Position numbers and translations under genes: made by a program. The notes under the pieces were generated by a model that was not told where the DNA came from, made no database searches, and saw nothing but the letters and a program-made list of their open reading frames with translations. Below are positions 4,937 through 6,979 of a DNA stretch of 6,979 nucleotides, piece by piece. Source of the stretch: Thermoplasmata archaeon (GTDB lineage: Archaea; Thermoplasmatota; Thermoplasmata; Thermoplasmatales; Thermoplasmataceae); contig JAKAAE010000087.1 in the NCBI GenBank assembly GCA_021797225.1, positions 1-6,979 of the forward strand, in the 5' to 3' direction. How positions within the stretch are numbered: the stretch's first letter is position 1; every line of letters starts with the position of its first letter.

Positions 4937-6093
4937 ATGTTAATAATCTATTGAGTAAAATCTATAGTTCAGAGACTTATTATGAAGCTGTAGATCAGAA
5001 AATAAATGATATAGTTGATATGATCCGCAAAGGTTACTCTTCAGAACGGCTTAACAGGCAAAGAAACCCCGATTTTAAATGTTTATTTGAATTTGCCAAA
5101 TCTAGAATAAGGGTCTCTCGAAAATTTACATACGCAGGCCACCTATTTCTTGATTATTATTCCTCTATGTATTCAACCCCGGAAATAATAGGAAAATACA
5201 GGGCTGCGAGATTAAAGGGGCATTACATTATTGATGCGGGAAGTGGTGCAGGTATGCAAGATATTGTATTTGCCAAGTATTCCCATGTAATAGGTATTGA
5301 AATGAATAAATCCAGATATCTAATGGCTCTTCTGAACCGAATTCCATATAAATCCACTGCTAATTTCATAAATGATGATTTTTTCAATTATTCTGGTGAT
5401 TTCAGAGACTCGATAATATTCAGTGACCCTTTACGCCCATCAAATTCAAAGGAAAAATATTTTTCACAGCTGTCTCCGAATCCCCTTAATTCTATTTCTG
5501 TTTCAGATAACATTTTCGGGTATGCTATCGACCTTCCTCCCCATATTAAATGGGAAAATATACTTTTAAAGGGAGAAAAAGAGTATATATCCATAAACGG
5601 AAGCCTGAATAGATTAACGGTCTATTCACCATCGCTTTCAAAAGAAGAATCAACTGCTGTTATTCTTCCGGAAAATATAATACATTCTGGTAGGCCGGAT
5701 GAATTTAAAAAATCATTATCTCATGAATGCAAGAACTTTAAATATCTATATATGCCTGACATTTCCGTAGTATATGCCAAACTTTTGAATGATATTATAG
5801 ATCCCGACTGGAAAATGATATACTTAGATCAGAAACGGTACGTATTTGCAGGGAATTCTGAATTAAAGACATTTCCGGGTACACAGTATTCTATCATAGA
5901 TTTTTCTGATGATTTGAATATTGAACATAGTCTTGCAAAATATGATGGAGGGAAAGTATTTTTCAGATTCAATATGGAACCTGATGAAATGTATATGCAC
6001 AAAAACGCGCTGGAAAAAAATCTGAAAGGGAACAAGAATATGTATGTATTCAAATCCGGAAATGGATATATAATCACTGAGAAATTAGAATAA
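4933..6093 (+). CDS. SAM-dependent methyltransferase with THUMP-like C-terminal domain (putative RNA methyltransferase)
   Basis: The 386-residue protein has an N-terminal helical part (1-80), then a class I Rossmann methyltransferase: motif I IIDAGSGAGMQD (99-110), acidic motif II Glu123 in IGIEMN, NDDF (147-150), and SDPLRP (164-169) in the place of the catalytic N/D-P-P-Y-type motif IV. The stretch that follows (P-P-H-I-K-W, then SINGSLNRLTVYSPSL) matches the layout of bacterial proteins whose motif reads D-P-x-R-R and later G-x-L-x-E-x-x-x-W. The C-terminal third starts with YLYMPDISVVYAKLL (271-285), characteristic of the THUMP-like domain of that family, related to Tgs1-type guanine-N2 methyltransferases. 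An RNA substrate is likely but not shown. The ATG overlaps the ahpD-like stop, indicating an operon. No catalytic Tyr/Phe is obvious after SDP, which leaves the target base uncertain. Confidence 0.75.
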   Translation: MNVNNLLSKIYSSETYYEAVDQKINDIVDMIRKGYSSERLNRQRNPDFKCLFEFAKSRIRVSRKFTYAGHLFLDYYSSMYSTPEIIGKYRAARLKGHYIIDAGSGAGMQDIVFAKYSHVIGIEMNKSRYLMALLNRIPYKSTANFINDDFFNYSGDFRDSIIFSDPLRPSNSKEKYFSQLSPNPLNSISVSDNIFGYAIDLPPHIKWENILLKGEKEYISINGSLNRLTVYSPSLSKEESTAVILPENIIHSGRPDEFKKSLSHECKNFKYLYMPDISVVYAKLLNDIIDPDWKMIYLDQKRYVFAGNSELKTFPGTQYSIIDFSDDLNIEHSLAKYDGGKVFFRFNMEPDEMYMHKNALEKNLKGNKNMYVFKSGNGYIITEKLE

Positions 6094-6142
6094 AGTACGG
6101 GCCATCTTATTTTGAAAATCCATGAACCTGCTATAAAAATAA

Positions 6143-6163
6143 TTTTTAAATATCTTTTTATAG
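6143..6163 (+). promoter_or_regulatory. TATA-like boxes before ribA
   Basis: TTTTTATAG (6155-6163) is centred about 29 bases before the ATG at 6189 and 20 before the in-frame GTG at 6180. A second AT-rich box, TTTTTAAATA, lies at 6143-6152. The first fits a leaderless or nearly leaderless transcript starting close to the ATG. The preceding 6094-6140 is ordinary spacer with no clear hairpin terminator for the methyltransferase gene. Confidence 0.45.
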
Positions 6164-6188
6164 AATTTAGCAATTTCTTGTGACAAAT

Positions 6189-6767
6189 ATGTTAGAATTT
6201 TATTCTAAGGCCAGATTACCGACCAGATTCGGCTCATTCGAAATATACGTTTTCAAAAATGATGAAAATATGGACCACGCCGTTCTTGTACATGGAAACG
6301 TGGAGGGAAAAGAGAATGTGCCTGTAAGAATTCATTCTGAGTGCCTGACTGGAGACGTTTTTGGGTCGATGAGATGCGATTGCAGGGATCAATTATTGAC
6401 ATCAATGAGATATATAGGCAAGCAGGATTATGGTATGCTCATATATTTAAGACAGGAAGGCAGAGGCATAGGACTTCTGAATAAAATCAGGGCATATCAT
6501 CTTGAAGATACAGGATTGGATACGGTAGAGGCAAATGTGGAGCAGGGGCTTCCTGCAGACAACAGAAAGTACAATTTTGCTGCAGACGTTATAAAATATT
6601 TTAAAATAGAGTCTGTTCAGATAATGACCAATAATCCTGAAAAAATTAAATTCCTAGAAGACAACGGAATAAAAATAGTGAAAAGAATTCCTGTTATCAT
6701 TGAACCCACAGAATTTGATAAATTTTATTTGGAGACAAAGAAAGATAAAATGGGACATCTACTCTGA
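6189..6767 (+). CDS. ribA: GTP cyclohydrolase II, riboflavin biosynthesis
   Basis: RibA opens the imidazole ring of GTP, releasing formate and pyrophosphate, to give the diaminopyrimidine precursor of riboflavin. The 192 residues align along their whole length with the E. coli enzyme (196). Zinc ligands are Cys52, Cys63 and Cys65 in [17 protein letters not shown] (49-65). [18 protein letters not shown] (88-105) carries Tyr103, and Arg126 in ADNRKY matches E. coli Arg128. TNNPEKI (147-153) and the C-terminal [10 protein letters not shown] are also typical. It stands alone, without the DHBP synthase (RibB) fusion seen in many bacteria. GTG at 6180 would add three residues; similarity to E. coli (LPTRFGSF near residue 10) and the TATA position fit ATG 6189. 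Many archaea use the unrelated GTP cyclohydrolase III instead, so this bacterial-type enzyme is notable. Confidence 0.95.
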   Translation: MLEFYSKARLPTRFGSFEIYVFKNDENMDHAVLVHGNVEGKENVPVRIHSECLTGDVFGSMRCDCRDQLLTSMRYIGKQDYGMLIYLRQEGRGIGLLNKIRAYHLEDTGLDTVEANVEQGLPADNRKYNFAADVIKYFKIESVQIMTNNPEKIKFLEDNGIKIVKRIPVIIEPTEFDKFYLETKKDKMGHLL

Positions 6768-6875
6768 TAATTAGAATAACCTATGGAATTTATTTGTATA
6801 CACTGGATTTGTATTGATTTTAAACTACAAAGAAAATAATTATGTGGAAGCTCGTGGTATTGAAAAACATAATAT

Positions 6876-6979
6876 ATGGCTAATAATTATAGGTATATGG
6901 GAGATAGCCTGGCTGATATTGAAATATCTAAGGACGGTGAAATTTACTATGTACGCATGACTTTACCCACAGGTGAAGT
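6876..6979 (+). CDS. Start of an unrecognised gene (partial at window edge)
   Basis: An open frame begins after a TAA at 6870-6872 with ATG at 6876 (MANNYRYMGDSLADIEISKD...) and continues to the right edge, giving 34 codons. A second ATG at 6897 is in frame. A TATA-like AATATATGG (6871-6879) is centred about 22 bases before the second ATG, so the shorter start MGDSLADIEISKDGEIYYVR may be correct. The visible part has strand-turn-strand character (DIEISKDGEIYYVRMTLPTGEV) and no recognised motif. It follows ribA on the same strand after about 108 bases, with its own likely promoter. Being so short, it could still be a chance frame. Confidence 0.5.
   Translation, partial: MANNYRYMGDSLADIEISKDGEIYYVRMTLPTGE

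Noticed and set aside
6792..6814. Direct repeat ATTTGTAT (6792-6799 and 6807-6814) after ribA
   Set aside because: Two 8-base copies in AT-rich spacer are readily expected by chance, and no third copy was seen.

Overview
The window looks like chromosomal DNA of an acidophilic archaeon of the order Thermoplasmatales (a Ferroplasma-, Acidiplasma- or Thermoplasma-like organism). The DNA is AT-rich. Arg is mostly AGG/AGA and Ile often ATA. Most genes have an archaeal TATA box about 25-30 bases before the start codon and no usable Shine-Dalgarno site, which is the layout of leaderless transcripts. The FolD protein also reads like the Thermoplasma enzyme as I remember it. The genus is inferred and no 16S or marker search was possible.

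Layout. Bases 1-198 (minus strand) hold the first 66 codons of what looks like an IS5/IS4-type transposase, running off the left edge. Its upstream side (199-382) carries a cluster of inverted repeats and the gmhA promoter. Bases 383-1939 (plus) hold gmhA (sedoheptulose-7-phosphate isomerase) and hddA (heptose-7-phosphate kinase of the GHMP family), two consecutive steps toward an activated heptose. Bases 2048-2839 (plus) encode an unrecognised 263-residue protein with an R-x4-H motif typical of HEPN ribonucleases. Tail to tail with it, 4 bases away, is a small unrecognised minus-strand gene (2844-3113). Upstream of that on the same strand is folD (3158-4000).

Bases 4001-4597 are a long divergent intergenic region that may contain a 60-codon minus-strand gene. 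From it start, on the plus strand, a small AhpD/carboxymuconolactone-decarboxylase-like protein (4598-4936) and, overlapping it by ATGA, a SAM-dependent methyltransferase with a THUMP-like C-terminal domain (4933-6093). A bacterial-type GTP cyclohydrolase II, ribA, follows at 6189-6767. A new gene opens at 6876 or 6897 and runs off the right edge.

How the genes fit together. GmhA and HddA would turn sedoheptulose 7-phosphate into heptose 1,7-bisphosphate for surface glycoconjugates; the phosphatase and nucleotidyltransferase steps are not in the window. FolD (one-carbon folate metabolism) and RibA (riboflavin synthesis) are housekeeping cofactor enzymes. The AhpD-like protein and the methyltransferase look co-transcribed, but their functional link is unknown. 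I see no tRNA, rRNA, CRISPR array or complete defence system. The least understood genes are the HEPN-like protein, the 89-residue protein and the 60-codon ORF.
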